NCBI GenBank assembly: GCA_041586615.1
Contig: JBFGZS010000005.1
Location: 30,653 to 94,652, forward strand
Origin: Motiliproteus sp041586615
Lineage (GTDB): Bacteria; Pseudomonadota; Gammaproteobacteria; Pseudomonadales; Balneatricaceae
DNA: 64,000 nt
Direction: 5' to 3'
Shown here one piece after another: positions 10,501-19,000 of the stretch (positions are counted from its first letter, which is position 1; every line of letters starts with the position of its first letter). A program made the translations under genes and the position numbers. The notes below the pieces were generated by a model. That model did no database searches. It was not told where the DNA came from and saw only the letters and a list, made by a program, of their open reading frames with translations.

Positions 10501-10821
10501 AACGACCCCCGTGAAGTTCGCCGCCGCCAAGAAGAGGCTGCACGCCTTGCTTCTGCAGCCAAGGACGTCGTTACAGCAGAGCCTGCTATAACGCAGCCCA
10601 GCAGCGATGAAGCGCCATGCGAGACCGGCACAATGCCTTCAGACAGCAAGCCTTCAGACAGCACGCCTTCTGCAGATGAAAGAACGGCAGAGACACCCGC
10701 TAAAGCGGCGCCCTCCTCTGCTGTATCCGAGCCTGCATCCGAGCCTGAACCCGAGGCAGCCACTGACGTCGCGACTGAAACGAAAGCGCAACAGGAAAGC
10801 CACAAAAAACAGCCGTCCTGA
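7525..10821 (+). CDS. rne: Ribonuclease E
   Basis: Endoribonuclease that initiates mRNA decay and processes rRNA and tRNA; scaffold of the degradosome at the inner membrane. The 1098-residue protein has the S1 domain (about 39-120), catalytic Asp303 (VSIDINSA) and Asp346 (IVIDFIDM), and the Zn-link CPRC with Cys404/Cys407, all at the same positions as in E. coli. An amphipathic membrane-anchor segment (PGLGKRLLSAFSGLFGG) follows at about 556-572. After it comes a 520-residue low-complexity tail: Arg-rich RNA-binding patches (about 605-720 and 770-800), then Ala/Thr/Ser/Glu-rich sequence with a short repeat near 925-965. The real start is the ATG of MKRMLINA; the 91 codons ahead of it are leader. 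Confidence 0.97.
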   Translation: MKRMLINATQPEELRVALVDGQRLYDLDIESGSREQKKANIYLGKITRVEPSLEAAFVDFGAERHGFLPLKEISREYFSKSPSEIKGRISIKDVIREGLEVIVQVDKEERGNKGAALTTFISLAGRYLVLMPNNPRAGGISRRIEGEDRNQLREALNQVKMPDQMGAIVRTAGIGRTPEELQWDLDYLHQLWTSIKEAGSQQKAPFLIYKESNVIIRAIRDYLRQDIGEVLIDNPEVHQEALGFIKHVMPSYESKIKLYIDDTSLFNRFQIESQIETAFQREVRLPSGGSIVIDPTEALVSIDINSARATKGSDIEETALQTNLEAADEIGRQLRLRDIGGLIVIDFIDMTPARNQREVENRMRDALKLDRARVQLGRISRFGLLEMSRQRLRPSLGETSGIVCPRCSGQGSIRDVGSLSLSIMRLLEEEAAKDRTAQIRAIVPVNVATYLLNEKRSNISKLEQQQEVNIVIVPNPNMETPHYEVVRLRDDNVVINNNDASYEITTETSEAVDELSAPTPAPRTEAVVKAITPATPAPSGAAAAKPEPKLVTSSMPGLGKRLLSAFSGLFGGAEEAKTEPQPATREPAAKHEPRTPSARSSEERNNERGRGRNRRRRGASEGNDEERRNNRNRKPAAETDNRAKIEEAKEARRRSRNTGANQDDNSTRPARNETDESSHPRSNPSATGQEEGTGRRSRRGRDNRGRHNKNRDEASGAQIAEHAAAPDAITPKAVAAETAALEAVTPNTTVTPEARKEGEQVINAADQTCAPQSEGNEKPSRRSRGGKRRRERAGQRTGERSNREDVLATMDAQDAQAIAAQVTENPTDAKDTTQATPTDATVTSAASETTATSTPTAAEATAQSSSEPATSSSDSSKPDAKPAPVIAATETQTQAAETAPPKGQASEEPAVTPPAQSGQESHVASSDHNAVSGGKAVSKNHVVSENNAVSEDKSASENNPASEEPKLAQATVVATPAAEKTDDQPRPRRRAPNDPREVRRRQEEAARLASAAKDVVTAEPAITQPSSDEAPCETGTMPSDSKPSDSTPSADERTAETPAKAAPSSAVSEPASEPEPEAATDVATETKAQQESHKKQPS

Positions 10822-10862
10822 GTGCAAACCCTCGACCCTGCAGGGGCTGATAGCCCCTGATA

Positions 10863-10900
10863 AAAAAGCCCCCGGTCATCCTTGATGCCGGGGGCTTTTT
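10863..10900. terminator. Strong bidirectional rho-independent terminator (rne/murB)
   Basis: Perfect 13-base stem AAAAAGCCCCCGG / CCGGGGGCTTTTT with a 12-base loop. The A run on one side and T run on the other let it end both rne and the convergent murB operon. Confidence 0.9.
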
Positions 10901-10920
10901 AGTGACCGGGTTGATTAAAC

Positions 10921-10976
10921 GATTAACCTGTGGCCTTATACCGCGGCGATTCACCCATGAACCGCCTATTAACTGG
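10921..10976 (+). repeat. Dispersed palindromic intergenic element, 5' part of long form (copy F)
   Basis: Begins ATTAACCTG and continues TTATACCGCGGCGATTCA, CCATGAACCGCCTATT. This matches the left half and central segment of copy B (34753). The right arm is absent; the copy ends just before the murB stop codon. Confidence 0.6.
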
Positions 10977-10984
10977 CATCACAC

Positions 10985-11992
10985 TCAGTAAACCCGCGGC
11001 TCTATCTCCAGATCGATACCAAACCGTCGTTGGATATCTGCCTGTATCCGTCCCGCCAAGCGCAAAATATCGCCGCCGGTACCACCCGCCTGATTCACTA
11101 ACACTAACGCCTGGTCGCAATGGACGGCGACGGCACCGTCGACCACCCCTTTCCAACCGGCATGATCAATTAACCACCCCGCCGCCAGCTTGAACTCGCC
11201 TCCTACGGGATAACTGACAAGCTCAGGATAGCGTTGTTGCAGCACCTGATGAACAGGGGCACCGACGACCGGGTTCTTAAAAAAACTACCGACATTCGGC
11301 AGCGTAGAAGGGTCGGGTAACTTGGATCTTCGCGCCGCGCAGACCGCATCGAACAATGCGCGCGGGGTCGGTTCGGGATGGGGAAGCCATTGGCGCAAAC
11401 CGGCATAATTCGACACCGAGCAGGCCTGAGAAGATAAAAGAAATGTGACGGACAGGATAATATACCGGTCTCGCAAACGCCCCTTAAATACACTGTCTCG
11501 ATAACCAAACTCGCATTCGGCGCGTGTAAAGGTACGACGCTGCAGCGTCTGCCTGTCCAGCGCGCTCAACGCCAGCATGCGATCTTTAATCTCGACACCA
11601 TAGGCGCCGATATTCTGTACCGGCGACGCCCCCACACACCCAGGAATCAGCGCCAGATTTTCCAAGCCGTGCCAACCGTTCTCGAGACAATAAACGACGA
11701 ATGCATGCCATGATTCTCCTGCAGCCGCGGTAACCTGTACCGCATCGCCCTCCTGAACAGCAACGCGAATTCCCGGCAGCTCCAGCTTGACACAGAGTCC
11801 CGGGAAATCCTGACGGACCACCAGATTGCTTCCCTCACCCAGCACAAGCAGTGGCAAGCCGTTATTGTGGGAGAAATGCAGCGCATCCTTCAGTGCAGCA
11901 AGCGAACTGACCCGCACAAAATAGCGCGCCCGCACCGGAAGACGAAGGGTTGTGTACTCAGCAAGACAAACCTGTTCCTGAATCGGGTGCAT
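10985..11992 (-). CDS. murB: UDP-N-acetylenolpyruvoylglucosamine reductase
   Basis: FAD/NADPH enzyme that reduces UDP-GlcNAc-enolpyruvate to UDP-MurNAc in the cytoplasm, the second step of peptidoglycan precursor synthesis. The FAD-binding segment LGEGSNLVV, the central GCVGASPVQNIGAYG signature, the catalytic-serine motif NVGSFFKNP and the terminal LEIEPRVY with its glutamate are all visible. At 335 residues it is full-length. Its ATG overlaps the stop of the upstream phosphatase by one base, so the two are translationally coupled at the end of the envelope operon. Confidence 0.96.
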   Translation of the reverse strand: MHPIQEQVCLAEYTTLRLPVRARYFVRVSSLAALKDALHFSHNNGLPLLVLGEGSNLVVRQDFPGLCVKLELPGIRVAVQEGDAVQVTAAAGESWHAFVVYCLENGWHGLENLALIPGCVGASPVQNIGAYGVEIKDRMLALSALDRQTLQRRTFTRAECEFGYRDSVFKGRLRDRYIILSVTFLLSSQACSVSNYAGLRQWLPHPEPTPRALFDAVCAARRSKLPDPSTLPNVGSFFKNPVVGAPVHQVLQQRYPELVSYPVGGEFKLAAGWLIDHAGWKGVVDGAVAVHCDQALVLVNQAGGTGGDILRLAGRIQADIQRRFGIDLEIEPRVY

Positions 11993-12483
11993 CAGCCGAG
12001 CAGCTCCCGCTCGATCTCATTCAACAGACCATCGGCCGCCACCTCAACCAGATCAAGCACCCGGTCAAAACCTTTAGGCCCGCCATAGTAAGGATCTGGC
12101 ACTTCGCGCATACCGGTATGGGGCGCAAAATCAAGCAACAAGCCCAGTTTGGCCCGCGATTCAGGGGGCTCAAGGGCGCGCAGGTTATCCAGATTTGACT
12201 GGTCCAAACCTAACACATAATCAAAGCGAAAAAAGTCCTCCGCCAGCGCGTGGCGGGCTTTTAAGCGCGAGAGGTCATAGCCGCGAAGTTTGGCCGCTGC
12301 AACAGAACGCGGATCAGGCCGGGCACCGACATGGAAAGCGGCGGTTCCGGCAGAATCCACCTGGATGCGATCCGCCAAGCCACGCTCAACCACCTTGCGT
12401 TCAAATACACCTTGCGCCGTCGGCGAACGGCAGATATTACCCAAACAGACAAAAAGAACCGACAGGACGGGCTGATTAGCCAT
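11992..12483 (-). CDS. Low-molecular-weight protein-tyrosine phosphatase
   Basis: A 163-residue phosphatase with the P-loop CLGNICRS (nucleophile Cys13, Arg19) and the general-acid loop PDPYYGG (Asp130). Relatives such as Wzb/Etp dephosphorylate tyrosine kinases that control capsule export. The fixed position between kdsB and murB in pseudomonad genomes suggests a general envelope role; the substrate is not evident because no kinase or capsule genes are in the window. Confidence 0.92.
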   Translation of the reverse strand: MANQPVLSVLFVCLGNICRSPTAQGVFERKVVERGLADRIQVDSAGTAAFHVGARPDPRSVAAAKLRGYDLSRLKARHALAEDFFRFDYVLGLDQSNLDNLRALEPPESRAKLGLLLDFAPHTGMREVPDPYYGGPKGFDRVLDLVEVAADGLLNEIERELLG

Positions 12484-12725
12484 AAAACACCTCTACTTCA
12501 AACGCAGATAAAGCGCCCTCCTCGCTGCGCGAACGGACGCTCTGTCATTACACCACCATCAATTAGCGCGCAGCTTGATGCATTCACACACCTGCCGGTC
12601 ACTTTGCAGAATATGCAGACCCAGCCAGTTATTCATAAACGCCAGCAGCTCAATACTGGAAATGCGGTCACCGCGCCGAATCGCCGCAAGACGTAACGCT
12701 ACCTGGGATAGCTCCCTGTTTAAGA

Positions 12726-13493
12726 CTAGCTGTCAGCGATAATGGCACGAACCCGCTGCAAATCTTCAAGCGTATCCACCCCGGCTGGCGGCGCTTCATC
12801 GGCTTCATCAACGTGGATAATCGCGCCATTCCACATGGCTCGAAGCTGTTCAAGGCACTCCGTTTCCTCCAGCGCACAGGTTGGCCAGCGTACAAAGTCA
12901 TTTAACAGATTGACCCGATACGCATAAATACCAATATGGCGCCGGTAGTCAACGCCCTCCGGCATTACCGCGCCCTCAGTGCCCGTTGTGAACGCATCAC
13001 GAGGAAAAGGTATCGGCGCACGGCTAAAATAGAGCGCTCTGCCGCGCTGATCACGAACGACCTTAACCACATTAGGATTAAGCAGCGAGACCATGTCCTC
13101 AATGGGCTCACAGAGTGTTGCTATGCTCGCCTCCCTCGTGGCTGATAAATTATGCGCAACCTGATTAATGATACGCGGTGGGATCAACGGCTCATCCCCT
13201 TGCACATTGACCACGATATCATCGGCATATAAACCAAGCTGCTGAACAACCTCCTGCAAGCGATCTGTGCCTGAGGGATGATCCGCGCGGGTCATGCAGA
13301 CCTGCGCACCAAAATCATGCGCAGCCGCCTCGATACGTGGATCATCGGTGGCAATGACGACGTGCCGCGCCTCACTCATCAGGGCACGCTCATAGACGTG
13401 CTGAATCATGGGCTTTGCGGCGATATCCAGCAGCGGTTTACCAGGTAGCCGGGTCGAACCGAATCGCGCAGGAATAATGACGCTAAAACTCAT
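12726..13493 (-). CDS. kdsB: 3-deoxy-manno-octulosonate cytidylyltransferase
   Basis: Activates Kdo to CMP-Kdo for attachment to lipid A. The 255-residue protein has the nucleotidyltransferase start IIPARFGSTRLPGKPL and the QGDEPLI motif. The ATG of MSFSVII is chosen because it leaves only one base after the ycaR stop codon and removes an Arg-rich six-residue extension. A gap of about 240 bases separates it from the phosphatase gene, but the direction is the same. Confidence 0.95.
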   Translation of the reverse strand: MSFSVIIPARFGSTRLPGKPLLDIAAKPMIQHVYERALMSEARHVVIATDDPRIEAAAHDFGAQVCMTRADHPSGTDRLQEVVQQLGLYADDIVVNVQGDEPLIPPRIINQVAHNLSATREASIATLCEPIEDMVSLLNPNVVKVVRDQRGRALYFSRAPIPFPRDAFTTGTEGAVMPEGVDYRRHIGIYAYRVNLLNDFVRWPTCALEETECLEQLRAMWNGAIIHVDEADEAPPAGVDTLEDLQRVRAIIADS

Positions 13494-13494
13494 A

Positions 13495-13683
13495 CTAACC
13501 CTTCTTCTCACACTCAGCGGCGGTCAACTTTCGCGCTTCGTTTTCCAGCATGACCGGAATCCCATCGCGAATAGGGTAAGCCAGACCGCTGGCACGACAA
13601 AACAATTCATCGGTCGCCTTGTTCCAAACAACGGGCGCCTTGGATACCGGGCAAACCAGTATGTCCAACAATTTTTTATCCAT
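13495..13683 (-). CDS. ycaR: YcaR/Trm112-like small zinc-ribbon protein (UPF0434)
   Basis: A 62-residue protein of the Trm112/UPF0434 type: DILVCPVSKAPV at the N-terminus and AYPIRDGIPVML in the middle are family signatures. The exact role is unknown; family members are small partners of other enzymes. It is embedded between lpxK (8-base overlap) and kdsB (one base apart), the usual arrangement, so its translation is coupled to lipid A/Kdo synthesis genes. Confidence 0.92.
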   Translation of the reverse strand: MDKKLLDILVCPVSKAPVVWNKATDELFCRASGLAYPIRDGIPVMLENEARKLTAAECEKKG

Positions 13684-14659
13684 GATTCATCCTTCTGTTC
13701 AGTACAGCTAAGCGATCGGCCAGCTGAATTTTGAAATTAGCCGGTAGTCCGGCATCGATGGGGAGATAATAGCGCCGTGAGCCGCCGAGCGCTCGACACT
13801 TAACGGCATCTTTTTCTGTCATGATCACAGGTAGTGCGTCATCAAAGACCAGGTCTTTCTCACGATAAGCGTGATGGTCCGGAAAGGCGTGCGGTACAAC
13901 ATCAAAGCCCATTCGCGATAATGTATCAAAAAAACGCTGCGGATTACCGATGCCTGCCACACCATGAACCCGTTGCGGTACCAGCGAGGCCGCTTTGCCA
14001 TCCAGGCTACGCATTACCCCCGGGCAAAGTGCCATTCGCACTCCGCCGGCAAACACAAACCCTTCGCCGTTAACGATGCAAAAATCAACCTGCGACAATC
14101 GCCGCGGCGGCTCACGAAGCGGACCGACCGGTAAGCAATGCCCATTACCGATCCCTCGCTGCCCATCCACAACAGCAATTTCAATATCCCTGGCCATGCG
14201 ATAATGCTGCAACCCGTCATCACTGATGACCACATTACAATCACTGCCATTGAGCAAGGAGCGAATCGCCCGGTTTCTATCTGGGTCAACCACCAGCGGA
14301 CAGCTCGTGCGCTGTACGATCATCAGTGGCTCATCGCCGCAGGCCTGAGGCGACGAACCATTAGTCACGCGGTAAGGGTAATGAGGCGCTTTGCCACCGT
14401 AACCACGACTCACCACACCCGGCCTGTACCCCAGCTCTCGCAGCGCCTCAATCAGCCAAATAACCGCCGGCGTTTTACCGGTACCGCCAATACTGACATT
14501 ACCCACCACAATCACAGGTACGGGTGAACGCCAATGCCTGGCAGTCATTAATGCACGCTGTTTTCGCCACTGAGACAACCGACAAAAAAGCACTTCGAGC
14601 GGATAAAGCGGGGCAAGCAAAACACGATTTCCATACCAGGCACGCTGCAACCATGACAT
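13676..14659 (-). CDS. lpxK: Tetraacyldisaccharide 4'-kinase
   Basis: Phosphorylates the 4' position of the lipid A disaccharide at the inner membrane. Of 327 residues; the P-loop GNVSIGGTGKT is at about 53-63, and the N-terminal WYGNRVLLAPLYPLEVLF forms the membrane-binding helix. The ATG of MSWLQRAW lies one base after the exbD stop; the longer open frame would overlap exbD by over 100 bases and has no family match. Part of the comEC-exbB-exbD-lpxK-ycaR-kdsB operon. Confidence 0.96.
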   Translation of the reverse strand: MSWLQRAWYGNRVLLAPLYPLEVLFCRLSQWRKQRALMTARHWRSPVPVIVVGNVSIGGTGKTPAVIWLIEALRELGYRPGVVSRGYGGKAPHYPYRVTNGSSPQACGDEPLMIVQRTSCPLVVDPDRNRAIRSLLNGSDCNVVISDDGLQHYRMARDIEIAVVDGQRGIGNGHCLPVGPLREPPRRLSQVDFCIVNGEGFVFAGGVRMALCPGVMRSLDGKAASLVPQRVHGVAGIGNPQRFFDTLSRMGFDVVPHAFPDHHAYREKDLVFDDALPVIMTEKDAVKCRALGGSRRYYLPIDAGLPANFKIQLADRLAVLNRRMNHG

Positions 14660-14660
14660 A

Positions 14661-15083
14661 TTAGGATCCACCTTTTGAATGCCGAGTGCTAATACGGAGA
14701 TTGAGAAACCCCATCTGCCCTGCCGCATCCATGGCCGTGACGACCGATTGATGCGGCGTCTGGGCATCGGCCGTAATAATCAACGGCAGATCTTTCTGGC
14801 TTCTGGCCTCCTTACCAATCGCCCGCTTCAGGGTATCCAGCCGATTATTGACCAACCCCTGGCCATTTACGCTGTAGGCGCCTTGCGCGGAGATGGTGAT
14901 ATCGATCTGTCGCGCCGAATGCTCTGCCACTTCGCCACTAGCCGTCGGCAGCGTCAATTTCAGATGACTCTCCTTGGTAAACGTGGTCGAGACCATAAAG
15001 AATATCAGCAGGAGAAAAACCACATCAATGAGTGGCGTCAGGTTAACCCCGACCTCGTCGTGCCTCTGTCGCTTGAATTTCAA
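14661..15083 (-). CDS. exbD: ExbD/TolR-type biopolymer transport protein
   Basis: A 140-residue inner-membrane protein with one transmembrane helix (about 12-32) containing the proton-path aspartate (Asp20 in NLTPLIDVVFLLLIFFM) and a periplasmic domain. With ExbB it forms a proton-motive-force-driven motor. Its place upstream of lpxK is conserved in pseudomonads. No tonB or tolA gene is linked here, so which system it energises cannot be told. Confidence 0.93.
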   Translation of the reverse strand: MKFKRQRHDEVGVNLTPLIDVVFLLLIFFMVSTTFTKESHLKLTLPTASGEVAEHSARQIDITISAQGAYSVNGQGLVNNRLDTLKRAIGKEARSQKDLPLIITADAQTPHQSVVTAMDAAGQMGFLNLRISTRHSKGGS

Positions 15084-15094
15084 GACACACCCCT

Positions 15095-15715
15095 TTAGTC
15101 AAAATCGATTTCACGGTCACCGTGGACCACTTCCACCAATTTGATTGCCTCCTGCTCCATCTGAACGACCAGAGAGTCTACACGCCGACTGAAATAACGG
15201 TGCATCACGAGCGCCGGAATGGCGACACACAGCCCCGCAGCCGTCGTGATTAGTGCTTCAGAGATGCCACCTGCCAGAACGCTGGCATTTCCGGCACCCT
15301 GAATCATGATCTCATTAAACACTTTAATCATACCCACAACGGTACCCAGCAGCCCCAGCAACGGCGCGACCCCGGCGATAGTGGCCAGGGGGTTTAGAAA
15401 ACGCTCCAGTTCGTGGACCGCCTGACTGGCCGTTTCCTGAATACTCTCTTTCATGATCTCTCGACCATGCTTGGAGTTGGCCAAGCCCGTGGAGATAATG
15501 CGACCCAAGGCGGAGGAGCGTTTAATGGACGCCATTTTTTCAGGACTCAGCGTGCCTGCTTGCACCAGCGCCCAGACCTCCCCCAACAGATGCCCAGGAG
15601 CCACTCGGCTCTCGCGCAAGCTCCAAAATCGTTCAGCCGTGATGGCCATGGCTAGAATCGAGCAGAAAAGAATCGGCAGCATCAACCACCCGCCAGACTG
15701 AACCAATTCAAACAC
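15095..15715 (-). CDS. exbB: ExbB/TolQ/MotA-family proton channel protein
   Basis: A 206-residue protein with three hydrophobic segments (about 10-28, 110-135 and 150-175) and the family core LGLLGTVVGMIKVF and GGISEALITTAAGL. It partners ExbD, whose gene starts 11 bases downstream. The probable role is the stator of a TonB-like motor for outer-membrane transport. Confidence 0.93.
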   Translation of the reverse strand: MFELVQSGGWLMLPILFCSILAMAITAERFWSLRESRVAPGHLLGEVWALVQAGTLSPEKMASIKRSSALGRIISTGLANSKHGREIMKESIQETASQAVHELERFLNPLATIAGVAPLLGLLGTVVGMIKVFNEIMIQGAGNASVLAGGISEALITTAAGLCVAIPALVMHRYFSRRVDSLVVQMEQEAIKLVEVVHGDREIDFD

Positions 15716-15800
15716 CGTAGAATCCCCTCTAGAATTTGGCGCTTAATGTACCACAATTGATAGCCTGATCTTACTAACATCAGGATCTAATTGGACCCGT

Positions 15801-18113
15801 CTATTGCCACCAATAGCGGGGAGCCAGTGAGCGATACCCTTCAACACGAATCGGCTGCCCGGGGATATGCGTTATTCGCACCGCGCCCTGCTCCGAGGTT
15901 AACAGCTCCCGCGCCCCATATGCCGCGACGCGTGCGCGCACAGCGGCATCCGGATGCCGCCAGCGATTCCGATACCCGCTGCTATAAACCACCCAGGATG
16001 GGGCAACGGCTGCCAGAAATTCACCCGCACTGGACGATGCGCTGCCGTGATGACCCGCGACCAGTACCGAAGCGCTGACCTCCACACCTCGCGCCAACAA
16101 GGCTTTTTCGGACCGCTGGTCAATATCCCCGGTTAACAGCAGCGCAGAGCGAGAAAGATGACCTACGCGTAATACGCAAGACCTGTTGTTGTTACTTACC
16201 ACTTTGCCCGTAACAACGGGATTGATAAACTCAAACAGGACGCCATCCCACCACCAACGCTGTGGAGCATGGCAGGGATTACCACCCACCTGCGACGACA
16301 TACCACTGATCAATTGGCCGATAACCATCTGCTCGCGCAGTGATGCCAACCCTCCGGCATGATCACTGTCCGCATGACTGATAACTGTTTTGTTCAACAC
16401 CGCAATACCCGCGTCCCGTAAAAACGGGATCACGACACGCTCTCCGGCATCGCTATCCGTGCCAAAACGCGGACCCGTATCGTATAACAGACGCCGATGC
16501 CGGGTTTCAACCAGTACCGCAAGCCCCTGGCCGACGTCGAGCACGGTGGCGCGGTACCCGCCCATTGGCAATAACTGCTGCACGGGCATAAACAGGGGAA
16601 AAAACAGCAACACCGCAAGCCAACGACCGCTTAAGCCCCTGGGCATCATGAACCACCACGCCCCTATTGCCGCCAAAAAAAGACTCCCTCCCGAAGGCGC
16701 GGCCGCTATCCACATAAGATCCCAGGTTGCGAGCAACACCTGCAAACCAGCAAGTGACATGTCAAGCAGATAAGCTGCGGCATTCAGACCGCCTGCAGCA
16801 ACCGACGGCCAAACAGGCACAAGCAGCAAAGAGCCGAAAGCCAGCGGCAAGACAAGCAACGTGATAAAAGGAATCGCAACCAGATTGATTACCGGCGCAC
16901 TCCAGGCGACCTGTTGAAAAAAAACCACCGTAAGCGGTGCCAGAACCAAAAACACACCCAGCTGAGCGCGCCACGTTGCGGACCAGTACTCCCAACGCCC
17001 TTCAGATCGCAACGCTCTACAACGGCAGCAGAAGAGATAAAGCAGCGTGGCGACGGCTGAAAATGACAACCAAAACCCCGGAGACCGGATTGCCAAAGGG
17101 TCCAGCATCAACACAAAGCCCAGCCCAAGCAGCAAGCGCCGAAATGCACCGACACGCCGAAAACAAACCAGACTCAACATCCAGACGGCGATCATTATCC
17201 AGGCACGCTGCGCCGGCAACGAAAACCCCGCGAGAAGACTGTACACACCCGTGGCCAGCAAGGCCGACCATGCCGCCAGGCTCACCTGACGCTGCAACAA
17301 CAGGCGCGGAAATAAACGCAGCGTTTTGCTAACCACGGCGAATATCATCGCCGCGATAACACCCACATGCATACCGCTGATGACCAGCAAGTGCACCGTG
17401 CCGCTGTTCCTTAGCGTCAACCACTGCGCCTTACTAACCCCGCGCCGGTCACCAATCAACAGCGCTTTCAGCAATCCCGCCCCACCCCGACTACGCACTA
17501 GCTGATCAATGTTATCGGCCACTTTTTCTCGAAGGCGAGACAGGCATTGAAGCCCTGCACTCAGACATGTCACCGGTTGCGACAGTTGCCGCGCACCCGG
17601 CAAGATATAGCCCGTCGCATCGATACCCTGCTGCATCAGGTACGCTTCATAATCAAACACCCCCGGATTACGCCCCCCATGCGGGCGTTTTAATTTCACC
17701 TGCAACTGCCAGCGCTGACCGGCCCGGTAACGGTGATGACATCGGTACTCGGTAAGTCGTAACCGTCGCGGCGCCCACGTCGTTGGAAGTAACGCCGTCA
17801 ATGCAGCCTTATCGGGGCGTTCCGATCTCTGCGGGACAATATCGATACGACACTTGTCACCATCAATACGCGGCAAGCCGACAACATGCCCTGTCACGCT
17901 AATCACGCGCCCCTCCCAATCGGTGGGTAGATAATGCGCCAGCGCCCAATAGCCATAGCCGATTCCCCAGGCAAGCCCAAGCAATAATGGCCCGATGTTA
18001 AACAGCGCGCGATGTAGCAGTGCGAGCACCGACAAAACCAGCAACAGCGCCGCCATTTGTGCTAATGAGGGCCAAAAGGCCACCATCACCACGCCCAGGC
18101 AGAAGCGGATCAT
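15801..18113 (-). CDS. comEC: ComEC/Rec2-family DNA internalisation protein
   Basis: Inner-membrane channel for uptake of single-stranded DNA in natural competence. The 770-residue protein has N-terminal membrane helices and a DUF4131-like domain, then the multi-helix Competence domain with HLLVISGMHVGVIAA near residue 240. The C-terminal metallo-beta-lactamase domain has VLDVGQGLAVLVE and the metal motif SHADSDHAGG. It is full-length with no breaks, so DNA uptake may be functional, though no other com or pil gene is in the window. It lies upstream of exbB on the same strand. Confidence 0.94.
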   Translation of the reverse strand: MIRFCLGVVMVAFWPSLAQMAALLLVLSVLALLHRALFNIGPLLLGLAWGIGYGYWALAHYLPTDWEGRVISVTGHVVGLPRIDGDKCRIDIVPQRSERPDKAALTALLPTTWAPRRLRLTEYRCHHRYRAGQRWQLQVKLKRPHGGRNPGVFDYEAYLMQQGIDATGYILPGARQLSQPVTCLSAGLQCLSRLREKVADNIDQLVRSRGGAGLLKALLIGDRRGVSKAQWLTLRNSGTVHLLVISGMHVGVIAAMIFAVVSKTLRLFPRLLLQRQVSLAAWSALLATGVYSLLAGFSLPAQRAWIMIAVWMLSLVCFRRVGAFRRLLLGLGFVLMLDPLAIRSPGFWLSFSAVATLLYLFCCRCRALRSEGRWEYWSATWRAQLGVFLVLAPLTVVFFQQVAWSAPVINLVAIPFITLLVLPLAFGSLLLVPVWPSVAAGGLNAAAYLLDMSLAGLQVLLATWDLMWIAAAPSGGSLFLAAIGAWWFMMPRGLSGRWLAVLLFFPLFMPVQQLLPMGGYRATVLDVGQGLAVLVETRHRRLLYDTGPRFGTDSDAGERVVIPFLRDAGIAVLNKTVISHADSDHAGGLASLREQMVIGQLISGMSSQVGGNPCHAPQRWWWDGVLFEFINPVVTGKVVSNNNRSCVLRVGHLSRSALLLTGDIDQRSEKALLARGVEVSASVLVAGHHGSASSSAGEFLAAVAPSWVVYSSGYRNRWRHPDAAVRARVAAYGARELLTSEQGAVRITHIPGQPIRVEGYRSLAPRYWWQ

Positions 18114-18194
18114 CCATGATCTCCTGTTGGCTTAAGTACAGCGAACGGGCATAATCGACTAATAACCTTACAATTCTAGCCAGGCTTTTGCTGT

Positions 18195-18779
18195 ATGCCA
18201 CGCCGATTTATAAAACGCTACATGCCGGATGAGTCCAAGATCAAGGCGCACCCGCATCTGCAATGGCTAGGCAACTCCATCCACAACCCTAATCTCTGGC
18301 ATTTAAATAGAAGTTCGGTATCACGGGCCTTTCTCGTCGGTATATTTTGCGCCTTTCTGCCGATACCGTTTCAGATGCTGGTGGCGGCAGTACTCGCCAT
18401 TATCATCCATAGCAATTTACCCATCTCTATTGGCCTGGTCTGGATCACGAACCCACTGACGATCCCCCCCATTTTCTATTCGACGTATAAGATCGGTGCT
18501 TTTTTGCTCAGCCTGCCCGTTCAAGAGACTGAAATGGCGCTCTCGCTTGAGTGGCTTGAAAGCAGTATCAGCCATATCTGGTGGCCGCTTTTATTTGGTT
18601 CACTGGTGTGTGGCATCCTACTTGCTGCCGTCAGCTATGCGCTTGTTCAGATGCTATGGGTCTGGCGGGTTAATCGGGATTGGGAGGCTCGTCGTATGCG
18701 TCGTCACGCCAAGTCGCGGCGCCTTAAAAAAACCAACGCGGCACAGCGCACAGATGAAAAACCGACAGACCCGCACTAA
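18195..18779 (+). CDS. DUF2062 membrane protein
   Basis: A 194-residue protein with the DUF2062 core: SVSRAFLVGIFCAFLPIPFQ, then WITNPLTIPPIFY, and two or three membrane helices between about 45 and 160. It has a strongly basic, Arg/Lys-rich C-terminus. Function is unknown. It diverges from comEC over 81 bases, an arrangement kept in pseudomonads. Confidence 0.9.
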   Translation: MPRRFIKRYMPDESKIKAHPHLQWLGNSIHNPNLWHLNRSSVSRAFLVGIFCAFLPIPFQMLVAAVLAIIIHSNLPISIGLVWITNPLTIPPIFYSTYKIGAFLLSLPVQETEMALSLEWLESSISHIWWPLLFGSLVCGILLAAVSYALVQMLWVWRVNRDWEARRMRRHAKSRRLKKTNAAQRTDEKPTDPH

Positions 18780-18793
18780 TCCGGCGGGCTAAT
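18776..18793. repeat. Degenerate copy of the CCCGGCGGG-type palindrome
   Basis: TAATCCGGCGGGCTAAT begins at the stop codon of the DUF2062 gene. It resembles, imperfectly, the palindromes at 22768, 58115 and 60614. The rest of the 18780-19000 interval holds only loose purine-rich repeats of the type GACTTRAAAGGG and no gene. Confidence 0.45.
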
Positions 18794-19000
18794 GTGATAC
18801 GCAAAACACAGGCCCGGTGAGGCGCAAGACGCACTACGGCGCACCACCGCGCAATGACTTACAAGGGGCGAGACTTGAAAGGGGTGTGACTTAAAAGAAG
18901 AACAACATAAAAGGGAGATGACTTAAGAGGACGAGCTCGCGCTACCCGCCGCATGCCTCAGACCCGCTAAGGCCCTTTACTAGACGCTACGCTAAACGCG